Source: Oleiharenicola sp. (GTDB lineage: Bacteria > Verrucomicrobiota > Verrucomicrobiia > Opitutales > Opitutaceae). From it: 64,000 nt of DNA. Shown in pieces: positions 1 to 10,225 of the stretch. The position numbers and the translations under genes are program-made. The notes under the pieces were generated by a model. It was given only the letters and a program-made list of their open reading frames with translations, did no database searches and was not told the DNA's origin. Every line of letters starts with the position of its first letter. Position 1 is the stretch's first letter. The stretch lies in contig JANYDW010000038.1 of NCBI GenBank assembly GCA_025363455.1, forward strand, positions 124,001-188,000. The letters run 5' to 3'.

Positions 1-2607
1 GTAGGGATTGCGGAGCTTGATCGAGCGCGCGAGCACCGGCTCGTTCTCCAGCAACTGCGCCTGGCCGGTCACGGCGAGCATCGCCTTCTCGGTCAGCTTG
101 AACTCGTCGAGGATGCGCGTCAGCGCGCGCTCGCGGATGCCCTCGTCCTCGACCAAGCCGGCGTAGACCCGGGCAATGGACATGTCGGCCTTGCACAGCG
201 TGAGCTGGGCGTTGTCGATCATGGTCTGGAAGAACGGCCAGCCCTGATACATCTCGTGCAGAATTTTCACTCCCGAGGAACCCTGGCTGAGAATCGCTTG
301 CAGGCCGCTACCGAGGCCGTACCATCCGGGGAAATTGAAACGACTCTGCATCCACGAGAACACCCAAGGGATCGCCCGCAAGTCGCCCACACTCATGCTC
401 CCCTTGCGCCGGTAGGTGGGGCGCGACCCGAAGTTGAGTTCGCTGATCTCGTCGATTGGCGTGGCTTGCCGCCAGAACGTGAGGAACTCCGGGTCGTCGT
501 GCACACACGCCCGGTAGGCCGCCAGGGCGGCGACGCTCATCTGCTCCATGGCGTTAAGCCAGCGGGCCGGCGCGCGACGCGAACCAAGCTGGGCCTCGTG
601 GGTCCCCCGCAACACGCCATAGGCCATCTGCTCCAACACGCGATGTGCCAGATCGGGGTCATGATAACGGGTCGAGAGCACCTCGCCTTGCTCCGTCACG
701 CGGATGCCGCCGTCCTTGAGCCCGACCGGCTGGGCCAGGATCGCCTTGGCGGCTGGTCCGCCGCCACGCGCGATGCTGCCGCCGCGACCGTGGAAGAGCG
801 TGACTCGCATTTTATACTGGCGGCAGACCCGCATGATCGCGTCCTGCGCCTGGAACAGTGCCCAATTGGCGGTGAGGTAGCCACAGTCCTTGTTGCTGTC
901 CGAGTAGCCCAGCATGACATGCTGGTGCCGGTGGTTGCGCAACAGCTCCGGCGCGTAGGCCGGATGGGTGAAAAGCGCCCCCAAGATGGCGGGGGCGCGG
1001 TTGAGATCGTCGAGGGTCTCAAACAACGGCGCGATCGGCAGGTGCACCCCGGCGAGGGCTTGCAGCAGGATCACTTCCAGCACGTCCGAGACCTCGTTGG
1101 TCATGCTGATGATGTAGATGCCCAAAGCGTCAGCCCCGTATTGACGCTGCGCCTGGACGGCCAGCCGCAGCGGTTCGAGAATATTGCGGGTCTCGGCGGA
1201 AAGACTTGCCACGCGCCCGGCGGGCAGCACCGCGGCGGTCCTCAGCGTGGCGGAAAGCAATTCCTGTTTTCTCCCCTCGCCCAGCTGCTCGTAGTCCGGC
1301 TGCCCCAGGAGCTCGGCGATCGCCCGGGCATGAGGCCCGGAATGTTGCCGAAGGTCCAGCCGGGCCATGCCCAGCCCAAATACATCGACACAGGTCAGCG
1401 CCTCTCGCAGCTCGCCACTGGCCAATGGGGCCGCCCGGTCCCGCAGGAGGTCGGCCTCAATCTGCAGCAGGATGTCTCGCACGGTTCCGGTCTGGGCCAG
1501 CGGCCGGTCGGCCTCCGCCAGTTCGAGCAAATCGACATCGGCCTGGGCCAGCAACCGTTCCCGCAGGCTGCTTAGAATAAGCCGGTACGGTTCGCGCGGA
1601 TAGCGCGCCCCGACCTTCGCCATCACATCCGACGACGCGCGGCATTCCTCGGCCATCCGGCGGATGACCGGGGCGAAGCGCGCGCGCCGGTCGGAAACAG
1701 TCAGTGATCCGGCGAGATTGTAGAGGACGTCGCTGACTTTCTTGATCGCCATCCGGCGATTCATGCGCAGGACCTGCGCCGTGACCCCGGCCGTCACGCC
1801 CGGGTTGCCGTCCCGGTCGCCGCCGATCCACGAGCCGAAGGACAGCCAGCGGTTGGGCGCACGCACGCCGGGATAATGGCGGTTCAGGGATTCCTGCAGG
1901 TCGGCATGTAACCGTGGCAGCAGCTGGTAGAGCGTCCGATCGAAATACCACAGCCCGGTGCGGGCTTCATCGGTCACCTCTGGCCGTTCGGTCCGGCTGC
2001 GGTCGGTCAGCCAGAGCGAGACGATCTCGCGCCGGATGTCATCCGGGACATGCTGGATTTCCTCCAGGGTATGGCTGCGCAGGATGCCGCCAAGGGTGGC
2101 CAGCTTCTCGAGCATGGTGCGCCGCTTGGATTCGGTCGGATGCGCCGTGAAGACCAGTTCGATGGCGAGCTGGCGGACCAGCTTCTGCATCTTCTGCTTG
2201 GATACCCCCGCTTGTTTCAGCTCGATGATGGCGGCCTCAATGGACTCGCGTTGCGGCTCGCTCGCCTGCCCGGCGGCAAGGGCACGGTGGTGGCGGTGAG
2301 TGCGTTCGCGCAGCAGGCGGATGCGGAAATTCTCCTCGGCCAGATTGACCAGCTCGAAATAGAGAGTGAAGGCCATCGCCTGGTTGAAGGCCTCAGCTGC
2401 CGTCAGCCGACCGACCGTCTGCGCCAGGTTGCGGGCAGCGGCGACGTCCCCGGTCCGGCTGCTCTTGGCCAGCGTCCGCAACGCCTCGACCGTCGCGAAG
2501 GTCTTCTCGCCTTCAAGCATCGCGATGGTGCGGCCCAGCGTGGCTCCCAAACTCCGAATTTCCGCCCGTAGGTCGCTGAGTTGGTCAAGGGCCTTGTTGG
2601 TGGGCAT
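1..2607 (-). CDS. ppc: phosphoenolpyruvate carboxylase (3' end outside window)
   Basis: Carboxylates phosphoenolpyruvate to oxaloacetate to refill the TCA cycle in the cytoplasm. The frame is open from the ATG at 2607 to the window edge: 869 codons, so only some tens of C-terminal residues are missing. Reading the minus strand shows FTAHPTES near residue 155 (catalytic His region), FHGRGGS followed by GGGPAAKAIL near residue 605, and VTEQGEV near 634, all hallmarks of the bacterial enzyme. The last visible residues, SIKLRNPY, match the conserved region close to the C-terminus. The gene is divergent from the glycosyltransferase at 2751, leaving about 140 bp for both promoters. Identification is firm. 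Confidence 0.97.
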   Translation of the reverse strand, partial: MPTNKALDQLSDLRAEIRSLGATLGRTIAMLEGEKTFATVEALRTLAKSSRTGDVAAARNLAQTVGRLTAAEAFNQAMAFTLYFELVNLAEENFRIRLLRERTHRHHRALAAGQASEPQRESIEAAIIELKQAGVSKQKMQKLVRQLAIELVFTAHPTESKRRTMLEKLATLGGILRSHTLEEIQHVPDDIRREIVSLWLTDRSRTERPEVTDEARTGLWYFDRTLYQLLPRLHADLQESLNRHYPGVRAPNRWLSFGSWIGGDRDGNPGVTAGVTAQVLRMNRRMAIKKVSDVLYNLAGSLTVSDRRARFAPVIRRMAEECRASSDVMAKVGARYPREPYRLILSSLRERLLAQADVDLLELAEADRPLAQTGTVRDILLQIEADLLRDRAAPLASGELREALTCVDVFGLGMARLDLRQHSGPHARAIAELLGQPDYEQLGEGRKQELLSATLRTAAVLPAGRVASLSAETRNILEPLRLAVQAQRQYGADALGIYIISMTNEVSDVLEVILLQALAGVHLPIAPLFETLDDLNRAPAILGALFTHPAYAPELLRNHRHQHVMLGYSDSNKDCGYLTANWALFQAQDAIMRVCRQYKMRVTLFHGRGGSIARGGGPAAKAILAQPVGLKDGGIRVTEQGEVLSTRYHDPDLAHRVLEQMAYGVLRGTHEAQLGSRRAPARWLNAMEQMSVAALAAYRACVHDDPEFLTFWRQATPIDEISELNFGSRPTYRRKGSMSVGDLRAIPWVFSWMQSRFNFPGWYGLGSGLQAILSQGSSGVKILHEMYQGWPFFQTMIDNAQLTLCKADMSIARVYAGLVEDEGIRERALTRILDEFKLTEKAMLAVTGQAQLLENEPVLARSIKLRNPY

Positions 2608-2750
2608 TGAGTCAGGAAATACGCAGTTATTGTGCCGAGGCGGAAGAGAAATTATGTGGGCCCTGCTGTCATAACAGACGGACACAGACACCGGACAGCT
2701 TCAGGGCAGAATCACTTGCGCCAGAACATGGGCGCGTCACTCTGCCCGCC

Positions 2751-4292
2751 ATGATCAATGGCCTCCGTTTCGGGCTGGTTCTGGCCATGGTCCTGGTGGT
2801 GGGGTATTACGGCGCGTTGCACTGGGCGGTACTTCAGATTCCGCACCCCATCACGCAGGATGAGCCCGGCTTCGTGGAGATCACCGCCGGGATGAACGCC
2901 TACGCCGGCGACAACTTACAAACCTGCGGCAATGTTTACGGGCCGGGCTATGCGTTTTACGTCCGACCGTTCACCACTTTGATTGCCAACCCCTACCTCG
3001 CTCATCGCTGGGCGAACAGCGTGGCGCTCTTCCTGACACTCGGCCTGCTGGGCTGGTCGCTCCTCCGTGAGGGCGTAGGCCGCCTCGAGACCGCGGGCGC
3101 CCTCGTCATCGTCTATGTCCTCAATGTCAGCAGCCATTCACTCGCGGCCTCGGCCGACTTGCTCGCGGCCGCGCTGTGCTTCGGCGCCCTCGTCGCCGGG
3201 CGCCGCGGCTCCTGGCCTGCACTGGCCTGCTGCCTTTTGCTCTCGGTGCTGGGCGGACTGACCAAACTTTACGCGGCGTTTGGCTGGCTCGCGGTGGCTT
3301 CGCACCTTCTTTTCTTCGCCCCGCGCGCCAAGGCGCTGAGCTTCCTCGGAATATCCCTGCTGACCGGGTGGCTTTGCGCCGCCCTGCTGGACCACTTCGC
3401 CCCGGACTATTTTCTCTCCACGTTTGTCGTTCATTGGGCCGCGACGACGCCCAGCTTTACGGTGTGGCGCGATCAGGCGGCCGAATTCATCCTGCTCACC
3501 TGCGGCCTGGTGGGACTCGCACTCTGGGGTTGGCCGCGACGCCGGGCGTTTTCCCTGGTGGCTGGCCGGGCCCTCATCAGCCCCGAGGTTGATTTGTGGG
3601 ATTGGGCGGCATTTTGGGCCGCGGTCGTGCTGCTGGGGAAGCTCGGCTGGCATGCGGGCAACTACCTCGTATACTATTATCACCTGCTTTTGCTGCCCTT
3701 GGTCATCGTCGCGGCGCGGCGGATCGGGCCAATGCCGCGGGGCGGACGCGTCCTGCTGCTCGTCAACCTCCTGGTCCTCGGCTGGCAGCTCCCGCCTCTG
3801 CCGGGCAACGATCACTGGGCCTCGCTCGAGCGAAATGTCGCCGAGCTCAACGGGCCGCTGCTCGCCGAGCCGCTCTTCGAACCTTTCACCGCGATCCATC
3901 CCAACCTCGAATTGTTCGAACATGGGCAGACGGCCAGCATCTTGCAGGCGCTCGACTGGCTCGGCCCGGCCACACCCCCGGCCTACCGCGCCGTGCGGGG
4001 CAAGCTCCTGCTGCGCGCCGAGGCGATCAACGCCCGCATCAATGCCAGTGAATTTGCCGCCATCTACCTTGCCTACCAGAATTTTCCCGGCCAGGCGGCG
4101 TGGTGCTATGACCGGGAGCGCTATGCCAAGGCGGTCGAGGCGCACTACAAGCCAGTGGGCGAAATTCTCTTCTTTCCCTACTGCGCTCCTTTCTGGGACC
4201 GCAAGCAACACGGCCGATACGCCTTCCACGTCATGAAGTGGGTGCCGAAGCGGCTGATCCAAACGACCGGCGAACCGCCGCCACCGCGGTAG
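2751..4292 (+). CDS. multi-pass membrane glycosyltransferase-like protein (GT-C type)
   Basis: A 513-residue integral membrane protein with an N-terminal hydrophobic helix (residues about 3-25) and many later hydrophobic segments up to about residue 345, followed by a soluble C-terminal part. Just after the first helix lies ITQDEPGF (about residues 34-41). An acidic Asp-Glu pair in the first extracytoplasmic loop is typical of GT-C enzymes (ArnT/PMT type), which move sugars from polyprenyl-phosphate donors outside the inner membrane. The ATG at 2751 is preferred over the upstream one at 2607, which would overlap ppc and add a hydrophilic stretch unlike a membrane N-terminus. Donor and acceptor cannot be told from sequence. 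Confidence 0.7.
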   Translation: MINGLRFGLVLAMVLVVGYYGALHWAVLQIPHPITQDEPGFVEITAGMNAYAGDNLQTCGNVYGPGYAFYVRPFTTLIANPYLAHRWANSVALFLTLGLLGWSLLREGVGRLETAGALVIVYVLNVSSHSLAASADLLAAALCFGALVAGRRGSWPALACCLLLSVLGGLTKLYAAFGWLAVASHLLFFAPRAKALSFLGISLLTGWLCAALLDHFAPDYFLSTFVVHWAATTPSFTVWRDQAAEFILLTCGLVGLALWGWPRRRAFSLVAGRALISPEVDLWDWAAFWAAVVLLGKLGWHAGNYLVYYYHLLLLPLVIVAARRIGPMPRGGRVLLLVNLLVLGWQLPPLPGNDHWASLERNVAELNGPLLAEPLFEPFTAIHPNLELFEHGQTASILQALDWLGPATPPAYRAVRGKLLLRAEAINARINASEFAAIYLAYQNFPGQAAWCYDRERYAKAVEAHYKPVGEILFFPYCAPFWDRKQHGRYAFHVMKWVPKRLIQTTGEPPPPR

Positions 4293-4623
4293 CGGACGTC
4301 TTCGATGCTTAATGCGCCCCGACTGGGCGCGCTCTAAAGATCCTCGGGGCAAGCCCCGAGGCATTGATTAGACCCGCAGGCCGCTGTTTCTGGCCGTTTC
4401 TTGTACGAGCCTGCTTGCCCGTTCGACAAGCTCAGGGCCCAGAGCCTGCCGTGGGGCAGGCGATTCGGAACGCCCGCCACCGGTCCGACCGCAAAATCGC
4501 CTGCAAGCAGGCTCCTACCTCCCGACCAAGCTGAAGCACGCTTCGGGGTATTGGACCCACAGCGAATGAATCCCCCTCCCTCATTTCCGAGCAGAAGCAG
4601 TACGGGAGATTTTGCTGGCGTCC
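4293..4623. repeat. gene-free interval carrying nested REP-like palindromes
   Basis: This 331-bp gap between convergent genes holds no convincing gene. A short perfect hairpin lies at 4342-4361 (CCTCGGGG-CAAG-CCCCGAGG). A larger imperfect palindrome spans 4402-4518. Its right arm (ATCGCCTGCAAGCAGGCTCC) is intact, but its left arm is split by about 39 bp (4419-4457) containing GTTCGACAAGCTCAGGGC and a small CCTGCC/GGCAGG hairpin. An uninterrupted copy of the same palindrome is at 58978-59056. Confidence 0.8.
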
Positions 4624-7218
4624 CTAGCGCCACTCATGCCGGGGATAGCGCCGTGACAGCTCGGTCTTGATCTTGGGATATTGCTCGCGCCAGAAATTGC
4701 TCAGGTCGTCGGTCACCTGGATCGGGCGCTGGTTGGGCGCCAACACCTCGATTTTGACTGGCACCCGGCCCCGGCCGAGTGAAAACGTGGAATTCACGCC
4801 ATACAGCTCCTGGATGCGGGCGCTAAGGACCGGTGGACCGTCCTTGGTGTAGGTCAAGCGCGCCTTGCGGCCGTTGGCCATGACAAGACGCTCGGGCAGG
4901 TAGTCGTCCAATACCGCCAGCTGCTCGGCCAACAGCCAGTCGCGCAGGACGGGCATCACGGGCTTGTCCTTCAACTCACGGGCACCGTAGCTGCCGTAGC
5001 AGATCTGCTCGATCAATGTGGCCCGGTCGGCGTCGGTGATCGGGTTGACCTCCAACTCCGGCCACCACTTGGCCAGGCAGTTCACGCGAACGATCCACTG
5101 CTCCACGGCCTCGTTCCATTCGGTCAGCACGATGTTACCCGCCATGACCTCGCGGGCCAGCAAGACGGCGGCCTCGCCCTCGGGCGGCTCCTCGGCGGTC
5201 TGCTTGGACTCGAGCACGAGGTCGCGGAACCGGCGCTCCTTGCGCGCCAGCACGCGGCGAGCCGTTACGTCGTAGGTCACGCCGCCCGCGTCCGCAAAGT
5301 CCTCGGGAAATAGCTCCTTGAGCCACGGCTCCTCAATCGCAGTGCAGAGGTTGAGCAGCGTGTTCACCTCGCCGCGACTTTCGATCTCGGTGATTTCCGC
5401 CGCTACGAGCAGCGGGGCCTGGTCGATGCAACTCTCGCGCGCGAGGACGCCCTTGCGGTTGTGCACCAGCTCGCAACGCAATGTCCCCTGGTCCAGCCGC
5501 CGGGCCAGGTGGTCACTGAACCCCACCAGCACGCACTTCCGCACCGCCACGCCGTCGATGCGCTTCTCGGCGACGTCCAGCTTTTCGGCCGCGGCGATCT
5601 CAAGGAATTGCTCGAACAACGGCCCGACCTGCCGCACGCCCTGCGCATGGATGCCCAGCCGGCGGCAGGCGTCGGGGTTGTAGTTGGCCTTGTCGGCGTA
5701 GCGCCATGCCCGCATCAGCAGGAAGAAATCGGACTCGTGTTCTTCACCAAAGAGATCGTCGCGCGTCTCCTGCGTGCGCTTGTCCACGTTGCGCAGGAGA
5801 AAATTCCGCCCCTGGGTCAGGGCGGCCATCAGCGCCACGGAACGAACGCACCCAAAGTCTTGCGCCGCGAGGAACATCCGGGCGTAACGCGGGTGCATCG
5901 GGAAGCGCAGCATGCGGCGGCCAAGTTCGGTGATCTTCAGGTGTAGGTGCGCGCCTGGTGCGCGCCCTTGGGCGTCGTCAAGCGAGGCCCCTACAGGCCG
6001 ATGCACCGCCCCCAGGTCCTCCAGCAGCGTCTCCGCGCGCTCGAGCGCCTTGGGCTCTGGCTTTTCCAACCACGGAAAGTTCGCGATGTCGTCGATGCCG
6101 GCGGCCTTGAGCGTCAGCACCACTTCGGCGAGGTCGAGGCGCTTGACCTCGGGCAACTCCTGCAGCGGACGCTGAGCGTGCTCGCGCTCCGTCCAGAGCC
6201 GGACGCAGATACCCGGCGCCGTGCGCCCGGCCCGGCCGGCCCGCTGGTCGGACGAGGCCACGCTGATTTTCTCAATGAGCAGAGTGTTGATCCCGCGGTG
6301 CGGATCATAGCGCGCCACCCGGGCCAAACCGCAATCCACCACCACCGTCACGCCGTCGATGGTCAGTGAAGTTTCGGCGACATTGGTCGAAACGATGATC
6401 TTGCGCGTCTCATAGCGGGCCACGGCCCGGTCCTGCTGCTCCGGGGGCAGTTCCCCGTGCAACGGGTAGCAGACGAAGCCGCGCAGGGCATGCGAGCCCT
6501 GCACATCCTGCACCGTGCGGTTGATCTCGTGGGCGCCGGGCATGAAGACGAGGATGTCGCCGTTGGTCTGGGCCGCGATCCGCTCGCACTCGCGGGTGGC
6601 GACGACCCAGACCGGGTCGTGCTCGAAATCGACGACCTTCGGCAAGTATTCAACCTGCACGGGAAAAGTCCGGCCTTGCGACGTCAGCACCTCGCAAGGC
6701 GCGAGGTAGTTCTTGAGCTGCACCGCGTCGAGAGTAGCGGACATTACAACCAGCTTCAGATCCGGACGTTTCGATTGCTGGATCTGGAGCGCGCGGGCCA
6801 GCGAGATGTCGCCGTAGAGATGGCGCTCATGAAACTCATCGAAAATTATTGCGCTGATGCCGCGCAACGTCGGGTCAAAGGACATCTGCCGGAGCAAAAT
6901 GCCCTCGGTGACGAAGCGGATGCGCGTGGCCTTGGACACCCGGGAATCCAGCCGAATCTGGTAGCCGACCACGTCGCCCAGCTGGGTACCGACCTCCTCG
7001 GCGACGCGCTTCGCGAGCATGCGCGCCGCCAGCCGGCGCGGTTGGAGCACGACGACCTCACCCTGCCCCAGCAGACTGTGGTTGAGGAGCATCTGGGGCA
7101 CCTGCGTGGATTTGCCCGAACCGGTCGGCGCCTGAACAATGAGACGCCCCTGCCCCCGCACGGCCGCGATGATGCGGTCCTCGAGTTCGTAGATGGGCAG
7201 TTCGCGCGGCGCGGGCAT
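4624..7218 (-). CDS. hrpB: ATP-dependent DEAH-type helicase HrpB
   Basis: Predicted 864-residue cytoplasmic superfamily-2 RNA helicase of the HrpB type. N-terminal Walker A APTGSGKST (about residues 30-38), the DEFH box in IIFDEFHERH, the SAT motif in VVMSATLD and motif VI QRAGRAGR are all present, followed by the HA2-like and HrpB C-terminal regions ending in FWREQYPKIKTELSRRYPRH. The E. coli protein has about 809 residues, so length fits. The frame extends upstream to a TTG at 7257, but the ATG at 7218 is a more usual start and sits just before the conserved ELPIYELEDRI segment. Neither start has a clear ribosome site. The physiological RNA substrate of HrpB proteins is not established. Confidence 0.93.
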   Translation of the reverse strand: MPAPRELPIYELEDRIIAAVRGQGRLIVQAPTGSGKSTQVPQMLLNHSLLGQGEVVVLQPRRLAARMLAKRVAEEVGTQLGDVVGYQIRLDSRVSKATRIRFVTEGILLRQMSFDPTLRGISAIIFDEFHERHLYGDISLARALQIQQSKRPDLKLVVMSATLDAVQLKNYLAPCEVLTSQGRTFPVQVEYLPKVVDFEHDPVWVVATRECERIAAQTNGDILVFMPGAHEINRTVQDVQGSHALRGFVCYPLHGELPPEQQDRAVARYETRKIIVSTNVAETSLTIDGVTVVVDCGLARVARYDPHRGINTLLIEKISVASSDQRAGRAGRTAPGICVRLWTEREHAQRPLQELPEVKRLDLAEVVLTLKAAGIDDIANFPWLEKPEPKALERAETLLEDLGAVHRPVGASLDDAQGRAPGAHLHLKITELGRRMLRFPMHPRYARMFLAAQDFGCVRSVALMAALTQGRNFLLRNVDKRTQETRDDLFGEEHESDFFLLMRAWRYADKANYNPDACRRLGIHAQGVRQVGPLFEQFLEIAAAEKLDVAEKRIDGVAVRKCVLVGFSDHLARRLDQGTLRCELVHNRKGVLARESCIDQAPLLVAAEITEIESRGEVNTLLNLCTAIEEPWLKELFPEDFADAGGVTYDVTARRVLARKERRFRDLVLESKQTAEEPPEGEAAVLLAREVMAGNIVLTEWNEAVEQWIVRVNCLAKWWPELEVNPITDADRATLIEQICYGSYGARELKDKPVMPVLRDWLLAEQLAVLDDYLPERLVMANGRKARLTYTKDGPPVLSARIQELYGVNSTFSLGRGRVPVKIEVLAPNQRPIQVTDDLSNFWREQYPKIKTELSRRYPRHEWR

Positions 7219-7287
7219 GGGGGCGTGAGATACAGACCATCCCGGCTGCTTTCGCAAGGAAAGGCTGTCAGCCAGCGTAGAGGCGAC

Positions 7288-9207
7288 CTATCGCGGAACC
7301 GAAACCAACTTGGCGGCCCAATCGTTGATGATGCCAGGCTCGGCGACGGGAAAGGCCGGCGCACCGATGCTGCCGTTAGCATCGGCGGTGACATCGAGTG
7401 CATTGCTCCAAATGCCTGCGCGCGGGTTGAACCACGTCCAGCGGTAGCGGCCGTTGGCGGTGAAACCGGCGAGCCGCGCGGTCCCAGCCTTATTCTCAAA
7501 GTAAAGCAGGGCAAAATCGCGACCCGCCGAGCGCATCATGAAGGCCCAGCCGTCGAGCCCTTCGTCGCGTAGGTTGGCGGGGTTACGCGTGGAAACATCG
7601 GCGGAGGCAAGTTCGAGCTCCTGGTAGCGGGAGCCCTCGGCCAACACGAAGGCCTTGAGATGCTGCATTTGCGCGCCGGACTGATAGCGCATCGCCGTCC
7701 AGATGTACGGACGCCAGCCGGCTGGCTCGCCCGTGCTGGTCATGTCATAGGCGGCAGTGCCGTGCACGTGACCCGCAAGTCCACCCGAGAGCACGGAACC
7801 GTACATCATCGCGCGTGAAAAATAGTTATCACGATCGGAATTCTCGGGCGGTGTCTCCCCGCCGACGCGGTTGTTGGAATGAGTCCACCCGGTGTAGTAT
7901 GGCTCGAGATTGGCGGCCGGATAGGCGGGAGTGAGGCGGAAGATCTCCTCCATCGGGCCATAGATGGCGTGATTGCGCGGCTTGTTGCCGACCGTGTGCA
8001 TGGTGAGCCAAGGGACCTTGTCCCCGTGACCGAAGGTCCGGTACGTTGAGCTGTCGATCAGCGTCGTGTAAGGCTGGCCAAACGGCAGCGGCCCGTAGGT
8101 CTTCAGATGGTGCGTGAGGGCCGCGTTGAACTCGTCCGCCGTGAGGCTGTAGTTCTTCGGAATCCAATCGAGATGGATGCCGCTGAAGACGAGGTTGTAG
8201 GCGCCGTACCGGGCGATGAGGTATTCGACGAAACGCGGGTAAGAGGTATTGAAGTCGAAATACGCCTTCCATGATGGACAGTTGTCGCGCCTCACCGTCT
8301 CCAGAAACGGCACGAAGCCTTCGTCGGCGAGGTGGCGCATCTTGCGATCGAGGCTGCGGAAATAAGCCGGGTTGAGGCGGTCGAAATTCGCGAGGCCGTC
8401 GTCCCGACCAACCATCATTTCAAAAGGCCGGTTGCCCTCCTCGTCGGACATGTCCTTAGCCGTGGTGGTGGCTCCGTCGGCGGTGGAGACCGTGGCATTG
8501 GGCGCCCAGTGGCCGAATTTCTCCCAAGCGTTGCGCAGGTAAACACCGTCGGCGTTGGCAAAAGTGGCGCCGTGGTGGTCGGCAGCCCAGTTGGGGAAGG
8601 CGGAAATGAAGCTCACCGAATTGTAGCCCTGCCGCTTCCGGTAGCCAACGGCCTCCTCGAAGCTGATGCCACTAGCGGGCACATAGCCGGGCGTCGCCGG
8701 CGCCCCGCTCCAGGGCAGCCGCCACGTCGAGGCCGCGAGCCAGGTGTCGCCGACGAGAAAAAACGGGGTGCCGTCCGCGTAGCTCAAGGCGTGGCCGTGG
8801 GCGGAAGCGCGAACGAAACCGCGACGGTTGGGATTCTCGACCTTCTCGGCCTCGGTCCAGTCAATGGCCTTCAACCTGCCCGCACCACCGTTGAGACCGG
8901 TGTCCATCGGCTGGTTTGATCCAGACCGCCAGTGCCACTCACCCGGCGCGGGGGCAACGAAGCGAACCCGGAATGTGCGCCCTCCGTCCCAAAATCCATA
9001 AACGCGTTTCGCAAAGCCCGGCCCCTCCAGCTCGATCCAGGAATCCACCTCGGCATAGGGATTGGCGTAGTCCCGTGACGCTTGAAAAATTATCTCCTGG
9101 GTCTCCCAGACATGGACTTCACCCGAGGCCGTCAAGGCCCGCCCAACGGCTGGAACCAGGCCAAGAAGAATCGCGCCAAAGCACGGACGAAAAAGCCAGG
9201 GTAGCAT
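7288..9207 (-). CDS. secreted glycoside hydrolase with DUF5060 and DUF4038 (GH140-like) domains
   Basis: A 639-residue exported enzyme. The ATG at 9207 gives a clear signal peptide (LFRPCFGAILLGLVPAVGRA); the longer frame to 9279 would put 24 polar residues before it. Residues about 28-110 resemble DUF5060, with VHVWETQEIIF, NPYAEV and GPGFAKRVYGFWDGG. Next comes a DUF4038-type (beta/alpha)8 region (PFFLVGDTWLAAS, then RKRQGYNSVSFISAFPNW), then a C-terminal beta domain of the putative collagen-binding type. Characterised DUF4038 members include GH140 apiosidases acting on pectin, so plant cell-wall glycan breakdown is plausible, but substrate is inferred only. Transcribed in the same direction as hrpB, 69 bp upstream of it. 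Confidence 0.85.
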   Translation of the reverse strand: MLPWLFRPCFGAILLGLVPAVGRALTASGEVHVWETQEIIFQASRDYANPYAEVDSWIELEGPGFAKRVYGFWDGGRTFRVRFVAPAPGEWHWRSGSNQPMDTGLNGGAGRLKAIDWTEAEKVENPNRRGFVRASAHGHALSYADGTPFFLVGDTWLAASTWRLPWSGAPATPGYVPASGISFEEAVGYRKRQGYNSVSFISAFPNWAADHHGATFANADGVYLRNAWEKFGHWAPNATVSTADGATTTAKDMSDEEGNRPFEMMVGRDDGLANFDRLNPAYFRSLDRKMRHLADEGFVPFLETVRRDNCPSWKAYFDFNTSYPRFVEYLIARYGAYNLVFSGIHLDWIPKNYSLTADEFNAALTHHLKTYGPLPFGQPYTTLIDSSTYRTFGHGDKVPWLTMHTVGNKPRNHAIYGPMEEIFRLTPAYPAANLEPYYTGWTHSNNRVGGETPPENSDRDNYFSRAMMYGSVLSGGLAGHVHGTAAYDMTSTGEPAGWRPYIWTAMRYQSGAQMQHLKAFVLAEGSRYQELELASADVSTRNPANLRDEGLDGWAFMMRSAGRDFALLYFENKAGTARLAGFTANGRYRWTWFNPRAGIWSNALDVTADANGSIGAPAFPVAEPGIINDWAAKLVSVPR

Positions 9208-10225
9208 GCTATTTTGTCTGCCGTCCGCGACGCCGCAGCAAGGCCGCAATTGGGCGGGGCCCCTCCAACCTGTGAACAACCAGGGAGCAAGCGGATGGGC
9301 ACAAGTTATTCACCAGCGTTCAGGCAAACTTATGGCGGGAGGCGAGTGAATAAGATGGGAGGAAGAAACCCTTCCCTTTGCCGCGAGGCGGCGCATCTTT
9401 TTCACTGTTCCTTGATAGAACAGTCGCAGCGCGGCGGCATGAAAAACCCGACGAGAGCGCGATTGGGATAATCCCGGGCAACCGGGGAAAGGAGGGCGAT
9501 AATTGGTGTCGTCTTCCCCTCAGCGGCGCGAGCCGCAGGCAGGCAAATATCACCAGTTCCTCTGGACGGCGTCGCAGCCGATCCAGTATTGCGACAAAGG
9601 AGCTGTGCGACGAGGCGCGACTTTAGAAACCGCGTTCGAGTCGAGTCAGGTCCAAGGTCAGTTTCGGACCTTGCACCGATGCAGTTACCCAGAGGGTTGT
9701 GGTTGCTACTGTATGACCAGGACGCAGCGCAGTGTTCCGGTGGGTCCACCCCACCAAAAGGCCCGGCCCAAAAGGCGGGGCGCGAAAGGGATGCAGCGCG
9801 GCGGGGAGCGGGCGAGTCTGGCAAAGCTCGCAAAACCTCCTAATTGGGGCGGCGCGTAAAACCGCGTCACCCAACTGCAAATCGAAAGCAACCTGAGAGG
9901 TAAGAGGTCAGACCCGTTACATGGGGCCAACGCCCGGCCAAAAGCCGGGGCCGTCCCCGTGGCAAGGTGCTGGCGCGAAATGCACTGTTGCAGGCGTGCC
10001 AACACCCGTCCGGCGAGTTCCCCATCGGCAGATGGAACCGAACCGGGCGCAGAGGCCTCACTCGAAAAATTCCGGAGCTGAAAAGGCCGGGACGGTCCCG
10101 CTATGAGACCGACAGCATCGCATGCCGCGATGAGTAGCGTCGGGAAGCACACGGCCCGCGAAAGCGAGGCGCCCAATGTTGTGCGAATGGGGAAGAGTGC
10201 GTGGCGAGCACCCACCCCCGATTTT
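9208..10225. other. long hairpin-rich gene-free region
   Basis: About 1 kb without a believable gene: open frames occur on both strands but none has a recognisable domain or convincing start. From about 9520 on, stable hairpins recur: GCGGC-GCGA-GCCGC (9523-9536, GNRA loop), CTGGACGGC paired with GCCGATCCAG (9562-9586), CAAGGTC paired with GACCTTG (9653-9673), and a 12-bp stem GGTGCTGGCGCG/CGTGCCAACACC with one mismatch and one wobble (9966-10006). The block ends at the terminator at 10226-10263. The stretch 9208-9440 shows nothing I recognise. I checked by eye for RNase P RNA, tmRNA and tRNA signatures and did not find them. Confidence 0.6.

Noticed and set aside
256..1575. Plus-strand open frame of 439 codons
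   Set aside because: Antisense shadow of ppc. The minus strand in this stretch encodes clear PEP carboxylase motifs; the plus-strand translation has no domain and skewed composition.
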